Shown here one piece after another: positions 1 through 13,000 of a stretch of DNA of 64,000 nt. Position numbers and translations under genes: made by a program. Positions within the stretch are counted from its first letter, which is position 1. Every line of letters begins with the position of its first letter. The DNA is from Cyrtodaria siliqua (lineage: Eukaryota > Mollusca > Bivalvia > Adapedonta > Hiatellidae), in the NCBI GenBank assembly GCA_037043455.1, contig JAWPHD010011225.1, forward strand, positions 21,825 through 85,824, read 5' to 3'. The notes beneath the pieces are model-generated. The model was not told the DNA's origin, did not search any database, and was given only the letters and a program-made list of their open reading frames with translations.

Positions 1-299
1 AGTACTGATAAAAAGATGGATTCCTTACATGGATTCATGGATGGAGGGGATGCAATAGTTTCAGACAGATTACACCATGCATAGATGATACTGTAGCTAA
101 ATATGATTTATTGAGCCTGGTTATTTGTTTAGCTAATTTCATAGCTACGATATGATGTCATAATATCTCAATCTTGTATTCATCTTGAACAAATCATTAG
201 GAACAAGCCCTTTCCTGCTACTCACAATTTTAAAAGTGCAGGTTCTTTTCTCTCGAAACTAGGAAAGGGCCCATGGCTTCGAACTTAAGAAAATGAAGT

Positions 300-480
300 G
301 CACTTAAAGTCTTTAATTTGTTTGTTTGTTTGTTTGATTGGTGCTTTATAAATGTCTTTGTATCACATGTAAGCCATATAATTATGACGGTTGATGTTTT
401 TTGTGGTAGAGGTAGACCACCCCATTTTTCCTGGGTAAAATCAGTATACCTGTAACTGTATACCTCCCGTCAAAAAAGGG
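300..480 (-). repeat. tRNA-derived SINE, family A (3' part)
   Basis: Shares 'gtggtagaggtagaccaccc.ttttcctgggta' with copies at 17456-17725 and 22386-22635. A (CAAA)n-type tail appears as gtttgtttgtttg at 320. The tRNA-like head of this copy is missing or decayed. Confidence 0.6.
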
Positions 481-869
481 CGTGATTTTTGCTATTTTAA
501 GGGTGTGATCAATCATTTTAAAGGAAAATGTATGTTTATAGGTATAATATCGATTAATTATAGAACTGAGCACATATTTTAAGGTACAAACTTATGGAAA
601 GTCACTTTTATAAAAAAAGAAAAAGAAATTGTTTTTCCAGAATTGCAAAAACGCAAGTTTTTGTAATTGGAAGAGACCGAATGTTGGCCTCACTTACAAC
701 GGTTAAAAAGGCCCAGAAGTGTCATTCAGTAACCCCTTTGTCTAGACAATTTTAGTGTGGATGGATCCAAATGCCTTAAATTTTCAAGATATGATAAGTG
801 TAGAACAAGTCACTTTTTCAGCAGGAAACAAGAATGTCAACAAAAACTGACAAATTCCACGAAAAAAAT

Positions 870-1110
870 AATTCAGATGGAAATTTTTACCTTTGACCTC
901 CATGTGTGACCATGACATTTGAGGTACAGATCCGATTCTTCCACACAACACACCTTCTCATTGAGGTTATTATTTGTGTGAAATTCATGAGAATCCCTTT
1001 AATTCTTTCAAAGTTATGACTGAGACATGATTGTTTCTCACAGAATTGTTTCGGACAATTGGACGGTGTGATTACAATATACCTCACTTTGTGGGCATAA
1101 AAATATACTT
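870..1110 (+). mobile_element. Tandem-unit element, single decayed unit
   Basis: 'acctttgacctccatgtgtgacc' to 'ggacggtgtgattacaatatacctc' parallels the element at 22140-22380. The microsatellite is reduced to one gacgg. Confidence 0.5.
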
Positions 1111-1590
1111 TACATCCTTAATGACGCTAAAATACCTTTCCGAGAGAAACATCAGGAAATAGTTAATAATAGAATTAATGAAACTTGATAATAGTTAATC
1201 AAAGATTGGTAGCAAGATGGAAACTAATAATATGTTAGCATGTTTATAATCTGTATCCACATGACATAATATCAGCTTGCGTTATTAAAGCAGGTTGCCT
1301 ATTCAGACACAATGAGGCAAAAACAGGTTTACTATCGTGTGAATGAACTTATTGTAGTCAAGAATGGTAACAAATCGATCTTTACGTTCACAGCACACAT
1401 TTTCAGAATGTGAATAACAAGAAATTAAGGCACAACTACATTAAAATGCGCTGTTTTATTTTTTTTGTTCTTTGACTACACACAATTAAGGCCAATCCAA
1501 ATGCGTTAAGTAACGGATCCCCGCAGAATAATCACCTGATTAACAAAGGTGACCAACCAGGAGTGTAAATATGGTATGACGAGTCATTAA
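1110..1590. other. AT-rich intergenic/intronic sequence, nothing recognised
   Basis: No open frame, repeat or RNA motif seen. The next CEP97 exon was searched for here by eye without success. Confidence 0.5.
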
Positions 1591-2955
1591 TATCTGACGA
1601 GTCATTATCATCTGATTCGTCATCTTTCTCAGCCACCTCATCTTTATTTATGTCATCATCACATTATCATCACCACGTTATCTTCATTTATGTCATCATC
1701 ACATCATCATCACCACCTCATCTTCATTTATGTCATCATCATATCATCGTCACCACCTCATCTTCATTTATGTCATAATAACCTTATGGTCATCAAATAA
1801 TCATCACCACCTCATCATTACCACATTATCACATCATCATCACGACGTCATCATCACGACCTCATCTTCACCATATGATCACCACCTCATCATCACCACA
1901 TCATCACCACATCATCATCACTGCATCATCATTACCTCATCATCACCACCACCTCATCATCACCACACCATCACCACCTCATCATCATCACAACATCATC
2001 ATCACACCACTACCACCTCATCATCACCAACTCATCATCATCACAACATCACCACTAATTATCATCATCACACCATCATCACCTCATCATCATCACCACA
2101 AGATTTCCACATCATCACACCAACATCCCATCATCATCACATCATCACCAACTCATCATCACCACAACATCACCACTTCATCATTATCACCACCTCATCA
2201 ACATCACACCATCACCACCTAATCATCATCACAACATCATCATCACACCATCACCACCTCATCATTACCAACTCATCATCATCACCACAACATCACCACT
2301 TCATCATCATAATCACAACATCATCATCACACCATCACCATCTCATCATCACCAACTCATCATCATAACCACAAGATCACCACATCATCAACAACTCATC
2401 ATCATCACCACAACATCACCACTTCATCATTATCACCACCTCATCATCATCACACCATCACCACATCATCATCATCACAACACCATCACCACCTCATCAC
2501 TACCAACTAATCATCATCACCACAACATCACCACTTCATCATCATAATCACAACATCATCATCACACCATCACCATCTCATCATCACCAACTCATCATCA
2601 TAACCACAAGATCACCACATCATCAACAACTCATCATCATCACCACAACATCACCACTTCATCATTATCACATCCCAATCATCATCACACCATCACCACC
2701 TCATCATCATCACAACACCATCACCACATCATCATTACGAACTCATCATCACCACCACAACATCACCACAACATCATCATCACAACATCATCATCACACC
2801 ATTACCATCTCATCATCACCAACTCATCATCATCATTCACCACAAGATCACCACATCATCATCACATCATCACCACAACATCACCACTTCACCATTATCA
2901 CCACATTATCATCACATTATCATCACATGATCACCAACACATCATCATCACTCAC
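1590..2955. repeat. CAT/CAC microsatellite (1.3 kb) at a CEP97 splice donor
   Basis: Nearly pure, imperfect tcatcatcaccac repeats, with larger repeats visible inside (a block with 'ccacttcatcattatcacc' recurs several times at 2170, 2420 and 2660). It starts 5 bp beyond the donor of CEP97 exon 5. Histidine/serine-rich reading frames in it (up to 212 codons on the plus strand) are by-products of the repeat and have no gene context. In the CEP97 transcript it would be a GAUGAUGGUG tract in intron 5. Confidence 0.95.
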
Positions 2956-3057
2956 CTTCAGGTTATTCAGGTGATGAATGTCTCCCAGCTGACTGATGTT
3001 GTTGTCTGACAGATCGAGATGCTTCAAGTTCAAGTTGTTACTCAAATTGTCCATGGC
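2956..3057 (-). CDS. CEP97: CEP97 exon 5 (LRR)
   Basis: Acceptor cttttgtag, donor gtgagt, 102 nt, 34 codons, phase 0 on both sides. It encodes LKHLDLSDNNISQLGD and HHLNNLK, an LRR that matches the human CEP97 wording closely. Five bases into the following intron a 1.3-kb CAT/CAC microsatellite begins. The first ~30 nt of the exon and its acceptor are duplicated 132 bp upstream (see the tandem duplication). The next exon lies left of the window or was not recognised. Confidence 0.9.
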
Positions 3058-3972
3058 CTACAAAAGATACACCAGTTCATCATCAGGTAACATCAATAGA
3101 TAGTTCCAAACTGTCAATCAAGATTATATCCCCTAGAGATTTTAACCAATTAAAAGTATGTTCAAGTTGTTACTCAAATTGTCCACGGCCTACAAAAGAT
3201 ACACCAGTTCATCATCAGGTAACATCAACAGATAGTTCCGAGTTGTCAATCAAGCTTATATCCCCTAGAGATTTTAACCAATTAAAAGTATATCAATTAT
3301 TTACGTCTGTAAGAAATGCACACGTTGTCCCACGTACAATGGAGCACATGGCCAATGTTAGTGGCAACTTGACCATCATATGAAAAAAGAAAGCTTTTGA
3401 AAAAATAAATGTTTTCTATAAGGTATGCATAATTTCTTGATATTTTCAATGTTAATAAGTGAAATGTAACTATACTCAGTTGCAAAGGAAACTGGACACT
3501 TTTTGAACATTTTACTTTACACCCTATCCTCTTTATCAAGCGACAGTCCCTTAATGATTTGACCTATTGAAAAACAAATGACAACATGATATTGACAATG
3601 GAATGATAAAACTTTGGTACCAAACATGGCATATTCATTTTGGAATTTGTCAATTTAATTCTAAAATAACTTTATACAATTAAATCTAAACAAAGCTCAG
3701 TGTCCACTTTCTTTTGCAACTGAGTATATATAACATATACTCAAAAGATGTCAGTAAATAATACATATTTGCTCTCAGCTGTTTCATGACACCACTAGAT
3801 ATAATGGGAGATAAAACTTCGAACTGTAAAATTGCTCAATTCAGAGTGTGACTTCTCGTGATTCTCACAATGACAGTGATGCTCACCAGGCGCGTTACTA
3901 AGCGAGACCAATTTTCGTCATACGCAAAGTTGACTGCAATACTAACGAATCATTAAAATTGCTTTGAAATGC

Positions 3973-4012
<40 letters not shown>

Positions 4013-7000
4013 TTGTCAAAATTTTCGTAGGCAGCTATGTGCCTGTTCACAATAACTGTGATCAAGAAATTTGCAAACAACTTGGTAGTGAGATGATTTA
4101 CGGAGTGGAATTGAACTGAACTGTTGTTTAATGGCTGACTTATCAGTACATTATATAAGGTTATTAGAGCTGCCCTAGAGAGAGGGGAAGGATACGTAGG
4201 AATCCAGGAACCATGCCCTAATCTTAGTGTCAAACTGATTCATACGATTCTTTAGCGTGATCGGAGGATAGACTCCAATACACTGGATCACTCGGTTTAT
4301 GACCCCATCTGAGGGTATGAGTCTCAGGAAAATGTCTTGCACAAGGACACATGAAAGACCTAATAACAAAATTATAAATCTGTCTGTGGACACATCAATG
4401 AAACCCAGTGGTGCTAACCCGTGACCTCTGGATGAAGAGTAGAAAAAAGATGTTGTACTAGCATTTAACCTGACATCATGGTAAAGTCTGCGTAAATGTT
4501 CATGAAGTTCTGTTGAGAATATTCTTCGAAGCATAACTTGTATCTAACTCCATATTGATTTTGTCATCCTAGCGTGACATGTTTAAGATTCCCGCCAAAA
4601 CAGTTTGCCTTCAAAATCTATCATCAAAATTTTGCAATATCATTTAGCCGATTGCCACATTTATAGTTTATTTACATGAAAGCAGTGATAAAAGCTTCAT
4701 CTGTATTGTAATGCAAATTATACATCAACATGTGTGGCCAACGGCCATATTGTTAATATAGAAACAGCTAAGCAACAGTTCACTATTTTCTGTGCCGTTG
4801 CCTTCCAGCGATCAAAATATCCGAGTTTTCACGATTGACCAAAGCTTATGTTTTGGACAAAAAAAATAATCTTCATTCAGAAATTTCACTACATGCTAAA
4901 TGATTGTTGATTTATCTGGGAGAGGACTTCATACCTTGATGCTGTTTCCCGAGAGGTTCAGCCATGCCAACTCTGTCAATTCCTTCACACCTGTCAAATA
5001 TACAAAAGACTGACATAAGTATTACAGCAAGAAGTAAATAAGCACACTTGAAAGACCACCAGGACTTTTATTGAAATACACATACTGTAATTTCCCTCCC
5101 AACTCTAAAGATAAATGATTTAAAGAGGTTTTCAAAAGGCTAAAATATGATCCACTTTGCCTTTTCAAATTTCAAAACAGCTAATTAAAACATCATGCCA
5201 AGATAAAACCAGCAAATTCAGCACACCCAAAAGGTGTAATCACCTATCTAAAAAAAGTGACCAGAGCTGTAGATAATTGTTGACTGCAATGAGTATTTTA
5301 CTCATCAGATTCAACATGAATGAGTAAAGGGAGCTTTAAATAGTTCATGCTTTCAAACTGGATGTGAATTAATACATTTTAAAAGGAACATTATATTCTG
5401 ATTAAATGGTAGTTAAGTAAAAACAAAAGAATCACTGTATGACCTTAATATTAGACACATGATTGGCAGGCAGATGGATGGAACAATTTTCATCATGTAA
5501 ATATGGAATAAACTGTTCCACAGTACAAAAAACATACAAATATAATACTCATGATTTTTAAAAGTTATGAGTTTTTGTTGTAAGTTGATGAGTAATGATA
5601 CTCACATTTTTAAAAACTGAGGGGTTTTGTAAAAAAAAGTTTGAGTAAAATACTCAAAAACTCTGCTTATCTACAGCTCTGAAGTGCACTTGTATAATTT
5701 ACTCATTGTCCTTAAAACACTCCACAAAATTCATGAACAAATTATTAATAATATCCCAAGGCATTAATTCTGTTAATTCACAATCACAAGATCCAGTAAT
5801 CAAATATGTGACAAAGAAAATGGCCACCTGATGGCCATATTGAATCAGAGTGGATTGTTTTTGAAGGTGCATAATCCCCTTATTGGTCTTCCAACACCTG
5901 TATAAATGCCTAAAAATACCTTGAGATTTTAATCCACAATTGCAAGATCCAGTTTTGTGGATGGTAGGACAGACAGACGGATGGGCAGGCCTATGGATGG
6001 TAAACCTCTAGCCCCCTTCTGTTAAGACCAGTATGGGATTAATAATTGCGAGGTTCCAATTTCATGCACAAAAGAAAATAGTGTTGGGTAGGGAAAAAAA
6101 TGAATATATATTTATTCTATTCTTGCATCGACACATGCTTTGAATCAGCAAAAAACCTGTTTAAGATACAGCTTGAGTATATGTAACAGACTGAGTATGG
6201 CTTCATCGTGTAGACAACAGTCTTTTTGACAGGTGTTATTGTCAATTTAATGATTTACAACTGTGCAAATACAACAGAAATGTCCATGCTATAAATCAGT
6301 AATATCTACCACACGGGCATCTATTTACGTATTGTTTTTGTTTTAATCCCAATGCTTTAAAATATTTATAGTATAAAAGATAAAATGGGGATGGTCAGGT
6401 AACCAAAACCACACAATTATTTTATCTTGGCCCCAACTTATGTTTTAAATCAAGAGCAGACATGTAACTGCTATCTACATGTATATTTGTGTCACTGTTT
6501 TTTTTCCTTCTAATATCATCATTATTTGTAACCAGATGTATTTAGACTCAATTATTTGTACATTATTTAGTGGACGCCAATAGTCAGACATCCAATAGTC
6601 AGACATCAGGATTTCCCTTAAAATAGAACATTGAACAAAAGACCCATTAAATCAGGTCTTCTCCAGACAAGTGGAAATTACAGAGGCATAGCCAGATCTT
6701 GTTCATGATGTATGCATACAGAACCAGAGAGCACTGGATTTGCCAGGAAAATAGAAAGCAGAAAACGCTAGATTCTGATGCATATTTTTTAAGCCATTCA
6801 CTCAAAAGTGAGCATTTTCACCGATTCATTTGTTTGCAAAACAGATATGATTTCCATGAAATTACTATGATGTTCAATTCAGGATTGTTTAGAATGCAAA
6901 TGACATGTCGCAGTACTTAGATATCTCAGCCCTATTGTTGATGTCTGAGTATATTGACAATAGTTTATATAACATAGTTGCACATGCTTTATACACTGCT

Positions 7001-10000
7001 GTTGTTTGTCGGAGGTATCATTCTGGTTTGATTGGTTGAAATGGATAAATGATTGACAACTGACAACATGTTAATTGCAACTATCTACAAAAATGGTCGC
7101 TATACCCCTGCATTATCACCAACCAACCAGGCAATCATAGTATAAATTCTGCCACATAAAACCAACAGATCAAGAAGGGTCAATTAACAGGGGATTTTAG
7201 GTTAATGTCAATCAATAGCAGTGTTCAGCAGGAGATAAGACTCATAAAATTCTAGGAATAACCCTGAAGATTAATATTACAGTATATGATGTCTTATTTT
7301 TCCAATTATCAGCACTTTCTACCAATATTGTGACTTCAAAAAGTCTGATTAGGTAGTAAGTTGAATCTTTATAATCACAGACTCATAGTATAAACCATTG
7401 AATCATTATATGGTAAATTCAGACAATGTCAAAAGGTACAATGTATGATTGCTCATGGATGTTATTCCATGTATGCGTACTGACATAGACAAGTTGGCCG
7501 CAGGCAATATCTCGGTCGCCAGAGGTAGAGGTTGGATACTGAGACCTACTTCTGATATTTAAAAGGAATGTATGATGCGGTCAGTATGCCACTGTGTTAT
7601 ATAATATTATGTGTATATTGGTTGTCAATATCTTTGTATGAAAGTTGAAAACTTAGGGTAAACAGTTTCTTAAAAATTGAAATATTTCTTAACAAGCAAA
7701 TCAGAGAAATACGGTCCACTGCCAAAGGGCTATAACTCCATCATGATAGGTGTAATCTGACTGATTATCAAAACTGGCCAAGATATAACGCCTCCAATGA
7801 CTCCAAGTTTCATCAAGATTGGATTACAAATGTTTTAAGTTATTGAGCAGAAACCGCAAAAATCTTCAATTTTCAAAAATCCAACAGCCATAACTCTGGC
7901 AAGATAGGTGTGATCTGGCTGGTTATTGAATTTGGTCAAGATATTATGCCCATAAACACTGATCCAAAGTTTCATCAAGATTGGATTATAAATGTTGAAG
8001 TTAAATTATTAAGCAGAAACAGCAAAACTCCTAAATTTTCAAAAATCCAAAGGCCACAACTCCGGCATGATATGTGCAATCTGGATGGTTATCGAACCTG
8101 GCTGAAATATTATGCCCATAAACATTGTCCTAAAGTTTCATCAAGATTGGTTTATAAATATTCAAGTTATTGAGCAGAAACCGCAAAAATTGGATTTTTC
8201 TAAAAGCCAAGGGCAATAACTCTGCCACTATAGGTGCTATCTGGCTGGTCGGAAACGAGTCGATTTTGAAAAAGCCAAGGGCCATAGCTCTGGCATTATA
8301 GGTGCGATCTGGCTGGTTATCAAACTTGACCTAGATATTATGGCCATAAACATTGTCCTAAAGTTTCATCATGTTCGGATTATAAATATTAAAGTTATTG
8401 GTTGGAAACGAAATTGGCGACGGAATGACATAATGACGAAAATGCAAATTCAATAGTCCTCTGCTTTTTTCATGGTGGACAAAAAACGGAGGGAAACAAG
8501 ACAATCCCTAACATTAGTATTAACCCTTTTCAGACCCAAGCAATTCTGACACCGACGCTGATTTTTTCACTACAGCAGCTTGACAAAGTCTAAGACTCCG
8601 ATACACGGGACCACCCAGTTTACATCCCCACTACGTAGTACAGTCTCTTGCCCATATGCTAACTGAAGAAATCGGATGGTGCAGGTGAAGCTAGAATCTG
8701 TGATCTCTGGATTGAAAGTCTATCATGCTGTCCATTGCACCCTGTTGAATCCCACAATCCCCACTGAATTGAATTGAATTGAATGTTGTTTAACGGCTCA
8801 TCAACACGGTATATGTTATTTAGAGTCGCCCCAGAGAGAGGGGAAGGATACATAGGAATCTGGGAACCTGCCCTACTCTTATTATCGAATAGATTCCTAT
8901 GGTTCTTTAACGTGCTCGGAGGATAGACCGATACACGGGACCGCCCGGTTTACGTCCCCATCCGACGGACGAGGCTAAGGGAAAGTGTCTTGCCCAAGAA
9001 CACACCAACGGAACTCAGTGGCACCAAGGAGGATTGAACCCGGGGCCTCCGGTTACAAATCCGCCGCGCTACCGACATTTCTTATTTTTTAAATTCCCCA
9101 AATCCATTTGAATATTGTTGTTTTAAAAGTAACATTCAATTAAGTATAGTTTGCCTATCTATTATTTCATTTATATCACATGTAGCAATCTAATGAAATG
9201 GAATATTAAGTCAGCAAACTGTTTTTGCTAACACAATACTGACAATAGGTTGCAATTTGTTGAAGCAATAAATTTCATTACAATGATAACCCTATAAAAC
9301 AATGATTGCTTGTGACATTATTGCTCTAATAAAATAGCGGTAGTTATTATTTCACTATAAGAGCTCTCTTAAACACTTAAACAAAGAATTATAACAATTT
9401 ATTGAACATTATTGATCCAGAAATAGATAAGCATAAATCAACAGACTTGTTCTTGTTTTGCAGAATTCAAGTTTTATTCCGTTTTTTTGTTATTGTTTTA
9501 AATGTTTAACTTTTGGTATAAAATAAACTGCAAACTTACAGATTCATTTTAAAAATATTTTGTATCATATATAGGAATGGATGCCATAAGTTATGCAGCT
9601 TCTTAAACTCTGGTAAATGGGGTTGGGTTTGGTGGGGTGAGGGCATCTATAGGCATTCAGGAAGTAAATCAGTTGTATTCATGCCTGGTATATCGAAAGG
9701 AGTTCCCAAATATATAATCCCTGACTTGTTTGTGATAAAAGGCATTTTTGAGTATTTAAAGACATTTTCTATAGTTTTTTCTGCATAACAGATTTTCTTT
9801 AAACATTTTGTACAGTAAGTCTGTTATATATATATACAGAAAAGGCAAAAATAATGGTAGGTCACCATGATTGTTAAACTTTTAAAAAATAATTTGTAAT
9901 GCCACCGTCATGTCAATCTGTCCAAAAAGTTGAACAAGTCCATGAAATAGCTAAATAAGACATTTTTGAAGTCTAATCATTTATTCATTGGTCACAATTC

Positions 10001-13000
10001 TGCTGAAATTGTATTAAAGTAAAGAACATTTAATTACAATACCATTTAAAGCTCATCTTTATGTAAAACCTATATTTTTTTACAAAAGCTGTTGAGACCA
10101 TTACTACAATTTATGCACAAATTAGCCCATAATGATACAATTTCCTTCTTTTTTTTGTATGTTCCCAATAATAGAATTTGTTTAAACTTTCTAAGCACAT
10201 AATTTAACATATATAAAAACAAAATGTGCAATAAAAAATGATAGGTCCCCATGCTTGTTTAGAAATTTGTTAAAAGGCCAAGTTTTGTATGAAATTATAT
10301 AGAAATGGTATATTTTTATTTTTTTTGTTATGTTCCTTATAACAGAATTTGTTCAAACTTCCTAGGCACTTATTTGAACATATATTTAGACAATATATGC
10401 AATTAAATTTATAGGTTACCATGCATATTGAGATTTAATATTGGTTTTTGGAACCGTACCATTACGCTTAATTTTTTTAATTTTGTTGGAATTTTTACAA
10501 AATGCAATTTTTTTCCTATTTTATGTATCTAATAATAGGCCTCTATTTAAAGGTGAAATTTAGCGTGTTTTTTGAGCATATATTCTGAAATATATGGATA
10601 TAATATACAATCTGTTCAAATATTACACTTATTGGTTGTCCCGTTTTCTCACAGAAGGCAATTTTATCTCATAGCGCACACGCTTGAGTTTCGCCCTTTT
10701 TGAAGACAGGTAAGTGTCACGTGATCCTGTGACGTCATTGGTACCAAACGATCAGCGGTGTCGCATTGAGTTGTATAGTATTGTCTATGTAGGATTAAGT
10801 TTTATGGTACGTGTTGAAAATGCCGTGTGCTGTAGCTGGGTGTCAAAGTGTGCATAAAAAAGGACAATCTAATAACATCATTTTTTTTCGTTTTCCTAAT
10901 CAGGGTAATGATAGATTAAGATTTGAATTGAGGGTGGACCGCTGTCGACGAAAATCGCCCGTCGCGTCAAAAAAATGGGAACCTTCGAAAGACGCGCGAG
11001 TTTGTAGTAAATACTTTGAGTTGGATTCGTGGGAAATCCATCCTTTGGTTTTCATTTTCATTGAATTTGAAGGACAGACGGCCATGCAGATTAAAAACAA
11101 CAGCGATACCAACAATATTTTCCTACAAAAATGAGAAGTGCCTAACCCCGCCGTCTCCGAGCAAGTTTTATTCGCCGATTCGACCGGCGTTGAGGAAGAA
11201 ATTATTAAATGAGGTAAGATTTTGTTCAGGTATCTTAGCAATTCCTCGGGTATGTGTATGATAAATTGTAGAAAGGTATATAGTCTTAGATCTGTACATC
11301 GTGATTGTTTAGCTGTTGAATTAGATGCATGCGTCTTACGTGAACGGCGCTAATATAATGTAGCCGTCTTTTTCAAAAGATCGCTAAAAAGGTTTAGCAT
11401 ATGAATGTAAATGAATTCGGTGAAATAAACACTGTCGTTGTTTCAATATATATTTTGTAGTATTTTTTTTTTGTTTTGTTTTGAATTATACACCTTCTTC
11501 TGCCAATAGTGTTATAGATGTTTATAGATGTTTATAGAGTTATATATCGGTCTCTGGATTTGAAAATAATGACAAAATGTTTCATGGATGTCTATTAAAA
11601 TGCAGAAAATTGATAATGTTACTAGCTATTATATTAGTTCAGTAATGTTGTATGGCAAAACAACAACAATAACGGCTTTTACCTCATGCAGTAAGTAAAA
11701 TAAGTGCTTTACAAGCATATATATACTTTATATTCTAAATAAAAAAATTGTTAGGTCTGTTTTTTCGATCTCTACATGTACATAATACATTATGTCGTGC
11801 TCATAATACATTTGACTATATTATTTAGATCATCTTCGTGCGCGATGAACTAACTAGTTTCTCACGCATCATATATCCGTCTTGTGCAATACGCGGCTCG
11901 CCGCGGCGGTATTGCACCGCTCACGGTATTGCAATAAACAGGAAATGTAGGCATATCATAAAACTACGTTTCCCTAAATGGTGCGTGATTTTGTCATATC
12001 CGACGTTTGTACCATGATTAGGCTGTACTTCAATAGGGCACCGCAATAGTTGATTAGTCGCTGTGTGGTATATTGTTATTTGGCGGCACGTGGAGAGCGT
12101 GTCATACTGCAAATCCGAATCTCATACACCACTATCGACTGTTTTGGAGGCGGCGGGGACTTATGGTATGTAGAATACTATAGAAATTAGATGCTGTTAA
12201 ATTTATTTATTTATCAATTATACTTACTAGACTCTAAATATATTTTTTCAATGTCTATTTTTCGGCAAAAATAAAGTCCTTATAATCTGACGCTCGTATT
12301 AATGTACAAGTATTAGACCATGTCCATTCATTCGGAATATACTGCATTTCGCGCTTAGTGTAAATGAACCGAGATATTGCAGCGTTGCTGGTGACTTTCA
12401 GAATTTCGATGACCTGCACCGCGTTCAACTTCCTCATCGCCATCGGTTGATGAATCCGAGGTATTTTCATCCTCAGACACGAATTCTGGCTCAAAATCGT
12501 AAGGTTGCACATTGTGCAACCTTCTTATCATGGGCATTTCATCTGACTCAGCATCATAGTCGCTTAATTCCGACATTTTCACACACACTATACTGTTTTT
12601 GCGTGCTTTCCCTATGTACAAATGGTTTCGTTTTGTTCCCAATGACGTCACTTCCGGTTTTACGAGGAAGAGTTTTCCCCCTTTGATTTTTTTTCAATTT
12701 TTTAGCGTAGCCTGTTCGTCTTTTGGTTTTTATCTTTAAAAACATATTTTCACTAAAAATACATCAATAGCATAGTTACCATCGTATTTATAATGATATT
12801 TGATAATTAAAAACATATCAACAACGGATTTGTTGATTTAGGACAAATTTCTGCTTTAAATAAAGACAATAAAAAAATTCAAAATAAAAAAATTAAATAA
12901 AAAAAAATTCAAAAAAATAAATAAAAAAATAAAAAAATACAACTAGACATCAAAAGCAACATTCCTGTAAAATTGTAGGAAAATCCATCCAATAGTTTTA

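Noticed and set aside
1730..2368. 212-codon His/Ser-rich open frame (and others in the same tract)
   Set aside because: Pure translation of the CAT/CAC microsatellite; open in several frames, no start context, lies in a CEP97 intron.
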